DNA of 64,000 nt from Helicobacter mastomyrinus (GCF_039555295.1 NZ_CP145316.1:1307788-1371787), one strand, 5' to 3'. Positions 28,740-40,788 are shown, counted from the stretch's first letter. Notes: a model not told the origin generated them from the letters alone. Made by a program: numbers and translations.

Positions 28740-28943
28740 AGGAAATATGATGAAAAAGGAAAGTTATATTATTTATTTTATGAGGTTGACACACATAGTG
28801 TTAACGAAAGAAGATAACAATGGGGAACAAGCGACAATAACAAGCTGTTGTACATACAATCTAATTTTATATTAAGCGGACAAACACGAATGGGAAATAA
28901 GAAAAACTACATTGTAACTCAAGTGCGAGTTAATGTAATCTAA
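28740..28943 (+). pseudogene. Decayed coding remnant downstream of vgrG2
   Basis: One frame codes for a hydrophilic peptide (RKYDEKGKLYYLFYEVDTHS), meets a TAA at 28815-28817 and continues in the same frame to 28943. Upstream (28568-28739) other short coding-like pieces occur in shifting frames. I do not recognise the protein; it may be the tail of the broken effector or its immunity gene. Confidence 0.45.
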
Positions 28944-28958
28944 CTTAAGGAATAGGAA

Positions 28959-29418
28959 ATGAAAAACTAATTGTGTATGTATCCCTAACAATCTTTCTCA
29001 ATGCGCAAGCATTAGACTTATGGGACACAAATTTTATGAAATAAATAAAAAGAATGATAAAGATTGCTTAGTAGCTGATATAAGTGGATTTAGCTTGAGA
29101 TTAAATAAAAAATTGCAAAAAATGATTCGTAATTTTGCTATGGAGGCTGAAACCTTGAAAATTATAGATATACAAACAAAAAATAATCATATATAAAAGC
29201 TGTTTCTGTGCTACATAATTGTAATGATATAGGTGTTAGTAAATGTTTAAATGAGCCTATATAACGCTGCTTTTTACTCACAAGAATCTAGTGTGTTTGA
29301 TATTGAAATACTTAATGACAATACGATCTCTGTTAAAGATGAATTTGGAATAAGGTTTTATACGAATGACACTAAACAATACACATTGTGTAAATCTCAA
29401 ATAGAAATAGAAGAGTGA
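28959..29418 (+). pseudogene. Decayed gene for an exported protein (former immunity?)
   Basis: The start ATGAAAAAC-TAA is out of frame by one A from a signal peptide (LIVYVSLTIFLNAQA). The rest can be followed through at least three frames to a TGA at 29416-29418. Stretches such as CLVADISGFSLRLNKK and SSVFDIEILNDNTISVKDE keep clear coding character. An exported protein behind a peptidoglycan effector fits a lost immunity gene. Several frameshifts make it non-functional. Confidence 0.55.
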
Positions 29419-29464
29419 ATATAGCCTTGTTTAATAATAAAGCAAAGCATTAATCACCCATATC

Positions 29465-29599
29465 AAACTAGATTATAAACCTCCTTTATCACTTCAATTT
29501 AATGGTAAAGAATTAATGATATTACAATGGGGAGAAGTAAAGAGGGATAGTGTAGATTCTAACCAATACGATTTACTTTCTATAATTTCCCCTGTGTAG
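29465..29599 (+). pseudogene. Short coding fragment near the tRNA gene
   Basis: An open frame without a start (KLDYKPPLSLQFNGKELMIL and on to a TAG) has protein-like composition. It is preceded by stops and has no ribosome-binding site. It is probably the tail of another lost gene. No family recognised. Confidence 0.35.
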
Positions 29600-29848
29600 A
29601 TTTTTAACCAGCTCTCTCTATCAACACAATACGGGCACTTACATCAAAAAAGTGGTAACAAATTTGGCTTATTTTGTAAAACCTCCTTGCTTGTTACCGA
29701 TTTTGTAACCATTTTTTCTTTGCTGCTCTATAAAAATGCTATGTAAAAAATATGTGGAAAAATATTTTGAAAGTGCGCATACCAAGGGTTTCTAATGCCT
29801 TCTAATTCCTTCTAATTCCTCTTAATTCCCCTTAAGAACTTTCAATAG

Positions 29849-29924
29849 TGGTGGACGCGCAGAGGATCGAACTCTGGACCCACTGATTAAGAGTCAGTTG
29901 CTCTACCAGCTGAGCTACACGTCC
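29849..29924 (-). tRNA. tRNA-Lys (anticodon CTT)
   Basis: 76 nt on the minus strand with encoded CCA. The acceptor stem pairs GGACGTG with CGCGTCC, the anticodon stem pairs ACTGA with TCAGT around the loop CTCTTAA, giving anticodon CTT. The D loop has AGCTGGTA and the T loop TTCGATC. It separates the degraded T6SS effector region from the surface-protein region and could mark an island boundary. Confidence 0.95.
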
Positions 29925-30303
29925 TTTTGCATTCTCTTTAAGCTTTGCTCAAAAAGAAGCGGTATTATACTTTATGGAATTTTAGTTTTTGCTTTAGCAC
30001 AGAGGCTAAAGCTTTAATTTTGCAATGCGTATGAGAGAATCTAAACCCATAAAGCCAACTTTGCAAGTGTAGATAGGCATAAGTGCGAATCAATAGTAAA
30101 GGTATATGAGACTAGCGAGTCTAAACCTTTTTCCCGACGCTTCGCGCCACGAAGCGGGCGAGAATAAGGTTGCACTATTAGACTAACGATTTTCTAGTTT
30201 ATCTGCAAGTGAGGTATATCCTCACTTGCATAAAATAAAATCGCACGAAGTGCTAATCCACACTTGCAAAGGGTCTTGCTTTGCAGATATAAAATCTGCT
30301 TTG

Positions 30304-30430
30304 CACCATTCAATCCCGAAGGGATTTAATCTCGCAAAGGGCAATAGCCCTTGAGGACAAAAGGATACACTTGATAACCGCACTTCGTTTGGTTATCAAG
30401 TGAGATTCTAAGGTTAGAATCTCTAGTCTA
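30304..30430 (+). repeat. Four-hairpin intergenic repeat, copy 1
   Basis: Contains AATCCC/GGGATT, AAGGGC/GCCCTT, CTTGATAACC/GGTTATCAAG and AGATTCTAA/TTAGAATCT stems in a row. A near-identical copy in the same orientation lies at 43735-43860. Confidence 0.85.
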
Positions 30431-30807
30431 ATATCTTTTTTATTTTTCTATAAGGAGGAGGGACTTAAATATGCAAGTGTAGGCTAGTGCTAAAGCATAA
30501 GCGCAAAGTCAGCTCGGCAATATATGCCTCGCTTTCCCCCACTTTTTTATTGTTATTCGCTAGATTATCCGCTCACCCCCTTACGACGCTTTAAGAGGTT
30601 GGCACTTTATGCGATTTAATTTTTATGTCAGCGAAGACATATCTCACTTGTGGGGAGACAAACTTAAGAGTCTTGTTTTTGTTTTATAAAAAACAATGAG
30701 TTTTGCTTGATATTGAGTATTTCAAAAAAATATTTTTATCTTAAATATTTTTAGATTCTTTATTTATCGCAAAAAGATGTAATCCTGCAAAGGCAAAAGG
30801 GATTTAT

Positions 30808-30825
30808 CCCCCCCCCCTTTTTTTT
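30808..30825 (+). repeat. C10-T8 homopolymer pair
   Basis: Ten C followed by eight T in an intergenic region. Such runs are prone to slippage in Helicobacter. No gene is obviously controlled by it. Confidence 0.8.
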
Positions 30826-31504
30826 GGTAAAGGCTTTTCTATCCTCACTCTAACTTCCCCTAGCCCAAAGAAGGAATTTTGTTTTATCCTCCCTCGCAGA
30901 ATTCCTCTCTTTATTCCCCCTCCCAAAGCGGAGGGGGTTAGGGGGTGGGGCATAAGAATTAAATATTTTAAATGAAGAATACAGGAGATTCAATTCTCTT
31001 TAGAGAAAATATAGACTAAAGAATTTACCTTAGAATCTTTGCTTTGTAAGTGTGGATAAGCATTGTGTGTAAATACCTCTTAATGATAAATGCGATAGTA
31101 GTTATAACCTTTAGGTGTAAGCGCGGATTCGTTTCACACAAGCCAGACTTTTACAAATGTGAAAGCATTGTGCGTATGTCTCTGCTCACAAGACTTTTTA
31201 AAGAATCGCTACTTTGTAAATATAAATTGGCACTTCGTATAAATACCGGGGCTTTAGCCCTGATAGTAAAAGCCATAATAAACTAGAGATATTCTCATCT
31301 CTATCTCATTTATAGCACCCTCTCTTCTTCTTTTATTTTCTACTTTTTCTACTCTTTCTCCCTTATTGCTCTTTTCCCTTCTATTTTTATTCTCTTGTTT
31401 CTCTTTTCTCTCTTGTTCTTGCCCCTTATTTTTCTCTACTTTAAAACTCCTTTTATTATTCTTTATTTCTTTATTTGTTTTCTTTGTTTTGTTGATGTTA
31501 TCTT

Positions 31505-34500
31505 CTAAAACCATATCGCATATCGTAATGACCCACCAGCACTTAGTCGCTCTTGTGCGAATGTGCCATCTACTTGTAGGCTTAATTCACTCCTTTTACC
31601 TAAGGAGTAGTATAGCCCTGCGCTTCCTGTGCCCATTACAGGAGGTAAATGTAGCAATGAAGAGGCATTATGAGGTCCTATTTGTAGGGTAGTTGTATGC
31701 GTATCTTTAAGAGTATATCTCCCCCCTAGGGAAAAACTATATCTTGCATTATGTGTAAAAGCCTTTGTATATCTTACTTGGAGAGATACATAAGGCAAAT
31801 GAAATAAATGTGCAGGATAAGATTCATCTAATGCAAATTCACTAGGATAGTTTAAAGTAAAGGCATTAAGTGCAAATATACCATAGCCTATACCTATCTC
31901 TGGTGAGATATAGCTATTATTAAAAAGCCGAAAGAAGTTTGCTCCTATTTTAAACTCTCCTTCTGCCCCATACGCACTTAGCTTATTAATAGCTGATATA
32001 TCAAGGGCATTGAGATAAAGCTCAAACTCAGGGCTTTGTATTTGGGCGTGTAAAGAGAGTTTCATATAGTATTCCCTCATACCACTTGTGTAAAATGTCT
32101 TATAGTATGTCCCACCCACAAGAATACTGCTATTATTCACTCTTGCTTCTCCAGTAGAGCGAGGGAGAGTAGCCTTACCTTGCTCATAGCCTAGATAGAT
32201 TCCAGCATTCCCCCAAGTATCTAGATTCTTAAATGTGCCTAGCAATGCTCCACCAGAGAATTCACTCCCTATATATCCTTGTCCTAAATCTGTGCGTGTA
32301 TAGCGACTAAAAGGAATGATAAAGCTTTGATGATTTGAATCTTTAGCGTGAGGGGCATAAATGAGATCTGTTTCGTGGAGTAAGTCTATATTACTATAAA
32401 CTAAAGGCACTTCTACATTCTCATCATCTTTTATTCTTTTGCCCTCTTCATCTACACTTCTAGAAGTAACCACATAGGTTTTACCTTGTCTATGGGAGAG
32501 TGAATCATGAAACATTCTTCTGCTCATAGCATCTATAAGATTACCTATAAGGATATTCTTAGAGATTGTTCCATTTAAGAGTGCAGCAGAAAGCGATTCT
32601 ACAGGAGAGCCTTGAGGCTCAATCCCCAATGCAAATCCATCAAGCAAATCTATAATCCTTGTAGTAGATTGTGGGGTATAGAGATGCTTTAAGGCTTCTA
32701 TTTTAACCGTAGTATTGCCCCCATAGCCTGTGGCTTGACCTACTGCTGGCTGCCCATAATCATCAGTTTTACCTACTGTATTGCCATTTTCATCTTGCAC
32801 TGCACTAATGATAGTAGAATTTTGTCCTTGAGCATTTCTTTGGAGGAAGAGAGCCTGATAGTTATATTTCTCTCCCCATTTATCCTGAGTGGCGAGTATT
32901 AATATGCCTGCGTTTTGATCTCTTATGCTGCCATCATCATTAAAATGCGCATCAATCCTAATCTCACTCAAATTGACATTCTCATTTACTAAGATATGCC
33001 CTTTGGTATTATCATTTGTAGCATTATTTAAATTGGTATTATAATCTCCTCCTCTTTGTGTGCCTCCACCCTTTTGCGTAAGCTCTAATACCCAGTTTTT
33101 TAATTCAAGCTGTGTGGCATTATTATTACCGGCATTGATAGTCCCACCTATATGCACACCATTTGTATTTGCTATCAACGCTGTAGGATTAGCAAGATTA
33201 CGTCCAAGTATTATCGTATCTGCAGTAATTGTGCCTGTGTTGCTAAAAGTTCCCCATATATCAATAGTCTTTCCGTTAGCTTCAATAGTCCCAGCATTAT
33301 TAAATGCTCCATTCGCATCGCCTAAGCCGTGGATAAATAAATCTGTGTTATTTGTATTAATAGTCCCTGCAGTATTAGTGAAATTCACAAAGAAAGATAC
33401 ATCTTTGGCAGCATTGGTATTGAGCGTAGTGGTAGTGTTAGCGGCATTATTGGTATAGTTTGTGATAGATGAGGCAAGATTGAGTGTAGAGAGTGTGCCT
33501 TGGTTACTCAAAGTATTTAATGTAGCATTGGCATTATGAGTTAAAGTAGTGAGGGTGCCCTCATTAGTAAGAGTAGTAAATGTGCCATCATTAGTAAGCG
33601 TAGTGATTGTCGCATTGGTATTATTAGTAAGCGTAGTAAATGTGCCAGTGTTTGTAAAGGTAGTAATTGTGCCTTCATTGTTCCCTGCGTTGATAGTGCC
33701 TTGGTTAGCAAGGGTAGCTAGCTGTGCGTTATTAGCATTACTCAAGGTAGTGATATTTCCAGCATTAGTAAGCGCAGTTACATTACCATTAGTATTATTC
33801 GTCCAAGTCGTGATTGTCCCGCCATTTTGATTAGTAAAAGCATCTACTTGTCCGGCTTGATTATCAAAGGTAGTGATTGTGCCCCCTTGGGCATTTGTGA
33901 AGTTGAGGATATGTCCACTATCAGGGTTAGCCGCATTCGTGTTTTGATTAGTGAAGGTAGTAATAGTGCCAGAGTTGCTCCCATTATCTATTTTACCCTC
34001 ATTGGTTAGAGTTTGTAGAGTGTTAGTATTGGTGAGGGTAGTAATGGTGCCACTTTCTTTGTTTTCTAGAGTGGTGATGGTGCTTTGGTTAGTAAGGCTT
34101 CCTATGGTTCCGTTGTTATTATTTGTAATAGTCTCTAATGTAGCGCCATTTTCATTATTTAAAGTAGTGATTGCGCCCGTATTCTCTACTTTGGTGAGAG
34201 TTCTGCGATTATTGATTGTGGTAATGGTGGCATTTTGTTCATTGGTGATACCTACATTAATACTGCCTTCATTGGTAAGCGTATCAATGGTAGCATTGCT
34301 TTTATTGGTGATTCCATTTGTAAATGTGCCCGTATTGCTAAGGGTCGTTACATTGCCTTCATTACTAAAGGCATTGGTAATAGTTCCAGCATTATTGAGC
34401 GTAGTAATAGTCCCTGTGTTTTTATTCTCAAGCTCAGTGATTGTGCCATTTGCTTGATTATCTAATTGAGTTATACTCCCGCTATTATCTACTTTATCAA

Positions 34501-37500
34501 GTTGAGAAGTATTTGTTAATGTCCCTATATTCCCTTGGGCTTGATTTGTGATACCTACATTAATTGTCCCATTATTCGTAAGTGTTGTAATAGTCCCTGT
34601 GCCAGCATTGGTAATCCCTTGTGTAAATGCGCCCGTGTTATTGTTATTAAGGGTAGTGATTGTCCCATTATTCGTAAAGGCATTAGTTACACTCCCTGCA
34701 TTATCAAATTGCCCTATGGTAGCATTGGCTTGATTGGTAAGGGTGGTTATCGTGCTATTTTGGGTATTGGTAAGTGTTTGAATACTTCCGCCTGTTTGGT
34801 TAGTAAGAGTAGTGAGCGTAGCATTACTTTGATTATTGATTGTATTGATGTCTCCGGCATTGGTTATAGAGCTTAAGTTTTGTTGATTATTGATTGTGCC
34901 TATATTCCCTCTATTATTCCCTTGGGCTTCATTGGTGATACCATTGGTAATTGTCCCATTATTGGTAAGGGTAGTAATGCTCCCTGTGTTGGTGTTAGTA
35001 ATACCAGCATTAAATGTCCCATTATCATTTTGAAGTGTTGTTACCCTACCTGCATTGCTAAAGGCATTAGTAATATTACCTTGGTTAGTAAGCGTAGTGA
35101 TAGTAGCATTCGCCTCATTGCTTAAAGTAGTAAGAGTGGCTGTATTAGTATTACTAAGATTTTCCACACTTCCATTGGCTTGATTAGTAAAGGTAGTGAT
35201 TGTGTCATTATTGATTACATCTTTGAATGTGCTTGTGTTTGTGATAGCAGTAATAGTGTTATTATTGGTGAGAGATTCAAAGTGCCCACCTGTGTTATTA
35301 AGGTTTTGTATAGAGCCTTGCTGATCATTGGTAAAAGAATTTATTCTTCCATTTGCATTGTTGGTGAGGGTAGTAATACTTCCTGTATTTGTGCCCGTTT
35401 GTATGGTGCCCGTATTAGTAATAGCATTCATCGTGCCATTCACATTATTATTAAGATTGGTAAGACTCCCAGCATTAGTGAGATTGCCTACATTGCCTTG
35501 GGCTTGATTAGTGAAGCTATTAATTGTCCCCCCTTGGGCATTTGTAAAAGCATCTACTTGTCCGGCTTGGTTAGTAAAGGTAGTGATAGTCCCACCATTT
35601 TGGTTGGTGAAATTGAGAAGATGGCCACTATCAGGGTTATTTGGATTAACATTGCTATTAGTAAAAGTTGTTATCGTGCCAGCGTTACTGCCATCATCGA
35701 TTTTACCTTCGTTTGTAAGAGTTGTAATAGTAGATTGAACAGCATTGTTAAGATTAGTTATCTCTCCGCCTTGTTGGTTATGAATCTCATCTAATGTAGC
35801 GCCATTTTCATTATTTAAAGTAGTGATTGTGCCCGTATTATCTACTTTATCAAGTTGAGAAGTATTTGTTAATGTCCCTATATTCCCTTGGGCTTGATTT
35901 GTGATACCTACATTAATTGTCCCATTATTCGTAAGTGTTGTAATAGTCCCTGTGCCAGCATTGGTAATCCCTTGTGTAAATGCGCCCGTGTTATTGTTAT
36001 TAAGGGTAGTGATTGTCCCATTATTCGTAAAGGCATTAGTTACACTCCCTGCATTATCAAATTGCCCTATGGTAGCATTGGCTTGATTGGTAAGGGTGGT
36101 TATCGTGCTATTTTGGGTATTGGTAAGCTGGGCAATTTGCCCATTAGCATTATTAGCAAGCTCTGTAATAGTAGCCCCAGATTCATTATTAAAAGTAGTG
36201 ATTGTTCCGCTATTTTCTACCCTAGATACATCTCTTCTGTTAAAAACAGTTGTAATTGTGCCATTTTGTTGGTTTGTGAGTGTGCCTGTGAGATTTCCCT
36301 CATTTGTGAGTGTGTCTATATTTCCCGTGCTAGAGTTTGTGAGATCACTTAGAGTTCCTGTGGTTTGATTATTCAAAGTAGTGATTGTTCCATTATTTGT
36401 AAGAGGTTGGGTAATCGTGCCATTATTGTCTAGCCTTTCTATCGTAGCATTAGCATTATTATCAAGGGTAGTAATTGTGCTTCCTGCTGTGTTATTTATC
36501 GTAGAAATAATTCCATCACTTTGATTAGTTAAAGTGGTAAGCGTAGAGTTGTTTTGATTATTGATTGTGCCTATATCTCCTGTATTGGATATAGAATTTA
36601 AATTGGTGGTTGTAGTGATAGTATCTATATTCCCTCTACCATTATTATTTGCCTCATTTGTGATAGTTGTCATTGTGCCATCGTTTTGAATGGTTGTTAT
36701 AGTGCCTGTGGAGGAATTGGTAAGAGTTGTTAGCGTGCCGGTATTTTCATTAGTAATAGTAGTGATTGTCCCATTATTGGTAAGAGGTTGAGTGATATTC
36801 CCTCTATTCTCTATGGTAGCAATAGACCCACTCATTTCATTGGTAAGAGTTGTTAGCGTGCCGGTATTTTCATTAGAAATGCTATCAATACTCCCTGAAT
36901 TGCTTATTGTGGTGATGGTATTTTCATTAGAAATGCTAGTAATTTGTGCATTAGCTTGATTAGTAAGGGTAGTTATGCTTCCATTGGTGTCATTTGTAAT
37001 ATCGCCTATCGTGCTCGAGTTTGTAAGAGAAGGAAGTTGTGCGCTATTGCTAATGGTATCTATATTCCCATCATTGGTAATACCATTATTGAAATTTCCC
37101 TCATTTGTGAGTGTGTCTATTTGCCCGGTATTAGAGTTGGTAAAGCCATTCATCACTCCATTGCTCATATTAGCAAAAGCAGTTATCTCTCCATTATTGG
37201 TAAAGGCATTGGTAACTGTTCCATCATTATTAAGATTTTCTATCATAGCCCCTTGATTATTTTCAAGGGTATCGATTCTCGCATTGTTATTATTGGTGAG
37301 AGTTGTCGTTGTGCCACTATTGGTAAAGGTAGTAATAGCGCTTTCATTGGTAAAATCATTTATAGTTGCCCCTGTGTCATTTGTAAGGGTTGTTATACTC
37401 CCACCCGTGCTATTAGTAAAGCTTTGCACATTCCCAGTAGCATTATTATTAAAAGTAGTGATTGTTCCGCTATTTTGCCCATCAGTAATGCTTCCTGTAT

Positions 37501-39762
37501 TAGTAAGCGTATTCATCGTGCCATTGGTTTGATTATTGAGATTGCTTAGAGTGCCAGCATTAGTAAGCGTATCTACCCTCCCTTGTGTGGCATTGGTAAA
37601 ATCAGCTATCGTTCCCCCTTGAGCATTGGTAAGATTCTGCACTTCTCCACCATTATTAGTAAAGCTATTGATTTGATTACTATTGGTAAAGTTTTCTACT
37701 ATCCCTGTGTTTTGATTATTATTAAAAGTAGTGATTGTGCCATTATTTGTGCCATTAACAATAGTCCCTGCATTCTCTATGGTGGATAATGTGCTTTGAT
37801 TGGTGAGCGTATTTATTGTCCCCCCTTGATTATTTTGTAATGTAGTTACACTCCCACCGGCATTATTACTAAAGTCAGTTATCGTGCCATTATTGGTAGC
37901 ATTATCGAATGTGCCAAAGTTTGCCACTCCTGCCATATTACCAACATTATCAAGCGAGTCTATCCTGCCACCACTTTCATTGGTAAGTGTGCCCATATCC
38001 TGCACATTGCCAGCACTACCATTATTATGAATCGTAGTGATGGTGCTGCCATTACGATTAGTAATATTCCCCATCATATTATTATTAGTAATAAAATCTA
38101 TGGTTCCATTATTTTCATTAATGATACCTGTGGTGATATTGCCTCGATTGGTAATCCCACCTGTGAGAGCTGTTCTGTTTGTAATAGTGCCTATTGTCCC
38201 ATTATTTTGATTGGTAATCCCACCTGTGAGAGTGCCTTCATTGTTTATAGAAGTTATATTCCCCGCATTTGTAAAGTTTGTAAAGCTTCCATTTGCTTGA
38301 TTATTTAACGTTGTGATGGTGCCTTGATTAGTGAAAGTATTATTTGAGACTGCTCCACTATTATTAAACGTATTGATTGTAGCATTATTGGCATTAGTAA
38401 GAGTGCTTATGGTGCTGTTATTATTTAAAGTTGTGATTGTGCCATTTGCATTATTACTTAATGTAGTGATGGTATTTTCATTCGTAAGGGTGGTGATCGT
38501 CCCTGTGTTACTTACATTAGTCATTGTCCCTGTGTTGGTATTTTGCAATGTAGTTACTCTACCTCCGGTTTGATTATTAAAGCTATTGATTTGAGCATTA
38601 TTTGTAATCGTCTGCATTACGCCGGTATTTGTGGCAGTTTGTATAGTGGCATTATTTGTAAGGGCAGTAAATGTCCCACCGGTATTATTAAGGGTGGCTA
38701 TATTCCCACCAGCATTATTGGTAAAGTTATTAACATTCCCTCCCCTATTATTGGTAAAAGTTGTAATGGTTCCTGCATTTGTGCCATTTGTAATAGCCCC
38801 GGCATTAGTAAACGTAGTGAGTGTGCCATTGACATTATTATTAAGTTGAGTGATTGTCCCACCTGCTTGATTATTCAAGCTATCAATACTCCCATTAGCA
38901 TTATTAGCAATACTCCCCATCGTTCCACCTTGGGCATTGATAATACTTGTGATACTCCCTGCATTATTATTAAGATTATTTATACTCCCCCCATTAAAAA
39001 TATTTCCATTTATTGTGCCACTATTATTAATCGTATCTATCCTATTACCATTACCAGCATTCACATTAATACCCTGAATAGTCCCTCCAGTATTATTAGT
39101 CAAAGTTCCTATTTGTGCATTTGTGCTACGTGCTTCAAGGAGTATAGCCGCAGTATTTGCATTAGCCGTATTAATAATATTACCACTATTAATAAGATTA
39201 TCAATCCTTGCATTACTATTAAGATCAATAGCTCCAAATGTCCCACTTGTAGCATTTGAATTAATGGTGGCATTAGCATTATTCGTAAGGGTAGTAATAG
39301 TAGCATTCTGCATCCATACACCACTCGAGCCAGTAATCGTTCCATTATTGGTAAAGTTTGTTATCGAAGATAAAGTATTCCCCCTTACATTAACAGCTTG
39401 CCCAACGTTGGTCGATGTGAGTGTTCCAGCATTAGTAAAGGTTGTTAAGGTAGAGGATTGTAGCCACAATATATTTCTATTGGTTTTATTAATATTTCTA
39501 TTGACATTAATTGTGCCTAGACTCGCCCCATTTAACCCTATACTTGCTCCTAACACCGAATGAATGTCAAGTCCACCCGGAGGATTAGTGATATTGATGG
39601 TTTTAGCAGCTTCATTACCAGTAACCTGCACTTGTCGATTAGTGATGTTTGTGCAGATATTCCCATTACAATTTGCCCCATTAATTGCTCCTGTGCTTCT
39701 ACACTAAGAAGTAAGGGAGCTAGGGCTAAGGATACAAGAGCGAGCTTATTCCCCCTTTCCAT
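31505..39762 (-). CDS. Giant repeat-rich autotransporter adhesin; signal peptide out of frame
   Basis: The main frame spans ~2708 codons down to a terminal RYAIWF, the phenylalanine ending of autotransporter barrels. The passenger (about 2,000 residues) is a long series of short repeats around TITTLTNNGTI, expected to form a beta-helix. The last ~300 residues form the outer-membrane barrel. The start ATG at 39762 follows AAAGGA and codes for a good signal peptide (LALVSLALAPLLLSVEA), but that frame differs from the passenger frame. Restoring one base around 39692-39700 would give VEATGAINGANCNG and join them. So it is off, decayed or misassembled. Confidence 0.88.
34483..34774 (-). repeat. 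292-bp repeat inside autotransporter, copy 1
   Basis: Appears identical by eye to 35836-36127, offset 1353 bases. It codes for a block ending TSQLDKVDN in the passenger. Recombination would remove or add 451 residues in frame. Confidence 0.85.
35836..36127 (-). repeat. 292-bp repeat inside autotransporter, copy 2
   Basis: Second copy of the block at 34483-34774. The sequences on both sides differ between copies. Confidence 0.85.
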
Positions 39763-39781
39763 CACCTCTTTCCTTTGCACC

Positions 39782-40255
39782 TATTATTAATCGTGTCTAT
39801 ACGAGCATTAGCATTAGCTTGTGTGATGCGATCTATGTTGCCGCCATTTTGATTTGTAAGAGTGCCTATATTTGCAGCATTAGTAATACCTCGACTTATT
39901 GTGCCACTATTATTAATCGTATCTATCCTATTACCATTACCAGCATTCACATTAATACCCTGAATAGTCCCTCCAGTATTATTAGTCAAAGTTCCTATTT
40001 GTGCATTTGTGCTACGTGCTTCAAGGAGTATAGCCGCAGTATTTGCATTAGCCGTATTAATAATATTACCACTATTAATAAGATTATCAATCCTTGCATT
40101 ACTATTAAGATCAATAGCTCCAAATCTCCCACTTGTAGCATTTGAATTAATGGTGGCATTAGCATTATTCGTAAGAGTAGTAATAGTAGCATTCTGCATC
40201 CATACACCACTCGAGCCAGTAATCGTTCCATTATTGGTATTGGTAAGGGTAGTAG
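39782..40255 (-). pseudogene. Partial autotransporter passenger fragment
   Basis: The reading frame repeats the adhesin N-terminal passenger (GSSGVWMQNATITTLTNNAN to RIDTINNSGTI) with few changes, then diverges to SRGITNAANIGTL. It ends in a TGA that overlaps the ATG of the large adhesin (TGATG). There is no signal peptide of its own; upstream sequence is unrelated. It looks like a remnant of a second adhesin gene or a donor segment. Confidence 0.75.
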
Positions 40256-40332
40256 TCATAAAGTGGCATTGCCAGATAGCACTTTGATATAAGAAGCAAA
40301 GATTCCTAAAAATAGTATTCACGTATAACCTT

Positions 40333-40788
40333 TCAGCTTTTGCTAACCTCTTGGTGTGCATAGAGAGAAATGCAAATATTATTCCAAATATAGGGCAGGT
40401 GGGTAATACTGCTATTGTGGCAATATGCTGTTATTCTATAGGCTTTGCCAATGTGCTGCAGACTTCTATCATTCGTATTATTAGCAATTATCCTCATTGT
40501 TCCACCTTGGGCATTGATAAGACTTGTGATACTCCAAATTAGGGAGCATAGCTTTGAGATTCGGGGGGGGGGGGGTAATAGAGTAAATAAGAGATAATTA
40601 CTCACTTCTTTAGCCCTTCTCACCCTTGCTTTAAGCTTATTGTAAGTATTGAACGCGGCGAGAGAGATATGTTTAAAGTTACTCACTAAAGCATTATGAG
40701 TATTGCAAATATGCTTACCTCGCTTGTGTAAGCGATGATAGGAGAAAGCATTTTGTGATTGTAGGTTTAGAGAGCGTCCTCTATTCAT
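40333..40788 (-). pseudogene. Chimeric frame with C13 tract and adhesin scrap
   Basis: An ATG at 40788 opens a frame for ~70 basic residues (MNRGRSLNLQSQNAFSYHRL at the start), then a run of 13 C codes for PPPP. Shortly after, a piece of adhesin passenger follows (SITSLINAQGGTM). The basic N-terminus has no clear signal peptide, and I do not recognise its family. The C tract could switch which frame follows. More likely this is a broken gene start joined to adhesin debris. Confidence 0.5.
40563..40575 (+). repeat. G13 homopolymer tract
   Basis: Thirteen G on the + strand, thirteen C in the leftward frame starting at 40788. Length is well in the range at which Helicobacter tracts vary between cells. 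Confidence 0.9.

Larger units (their letters stand above)
29925..31504. other. Long intergenic region rich in hairpins and repeats
   Basis: No credible gene in about 1.6 kb; short open frames have no coding character. It holds a stem CGCTTCG/CGAAGCG near 30137, a hairpin GCAGAT/ATCTGC near 30281, the four-hairpin element at 30304-30430, a C10T8 run and a G-rich tail near 30931 with an 8-bp stem. The stretch next to the autotransporter stop (31300-31500) is a pyrimidine-rich run. Confidence 0.7.

Noticed and set aside
31050-31286. Plus-strand frame of 78 codons in the intergenic region
   Set aside because: Composition is not protein-like, no ribosome-binding site, and it runs through repeat-derived sequence.
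31254-31514. Lys/Glu-rich minus-strand frame of 86 codons after the adhesin
   Set aside because: It is the complement of a pyrimidine-rich low-complexity run and overlaps the adhesin stop; no ribosome-binding site, so not a credible gene.
33060-39563. Many open frames on the + strand opposite the adhesin
   Set aside because: They are shadows of the repeat-rich adhesin; the repeated codon pattern keeps the opposite strand open by chance.
31505-39631. Adhesin repeats considered as a CRISPR array
   Set aside because: Units are short, imperfect, of variable spacing and in a continuous coding frame with a barrel domain; no cas genes are present.
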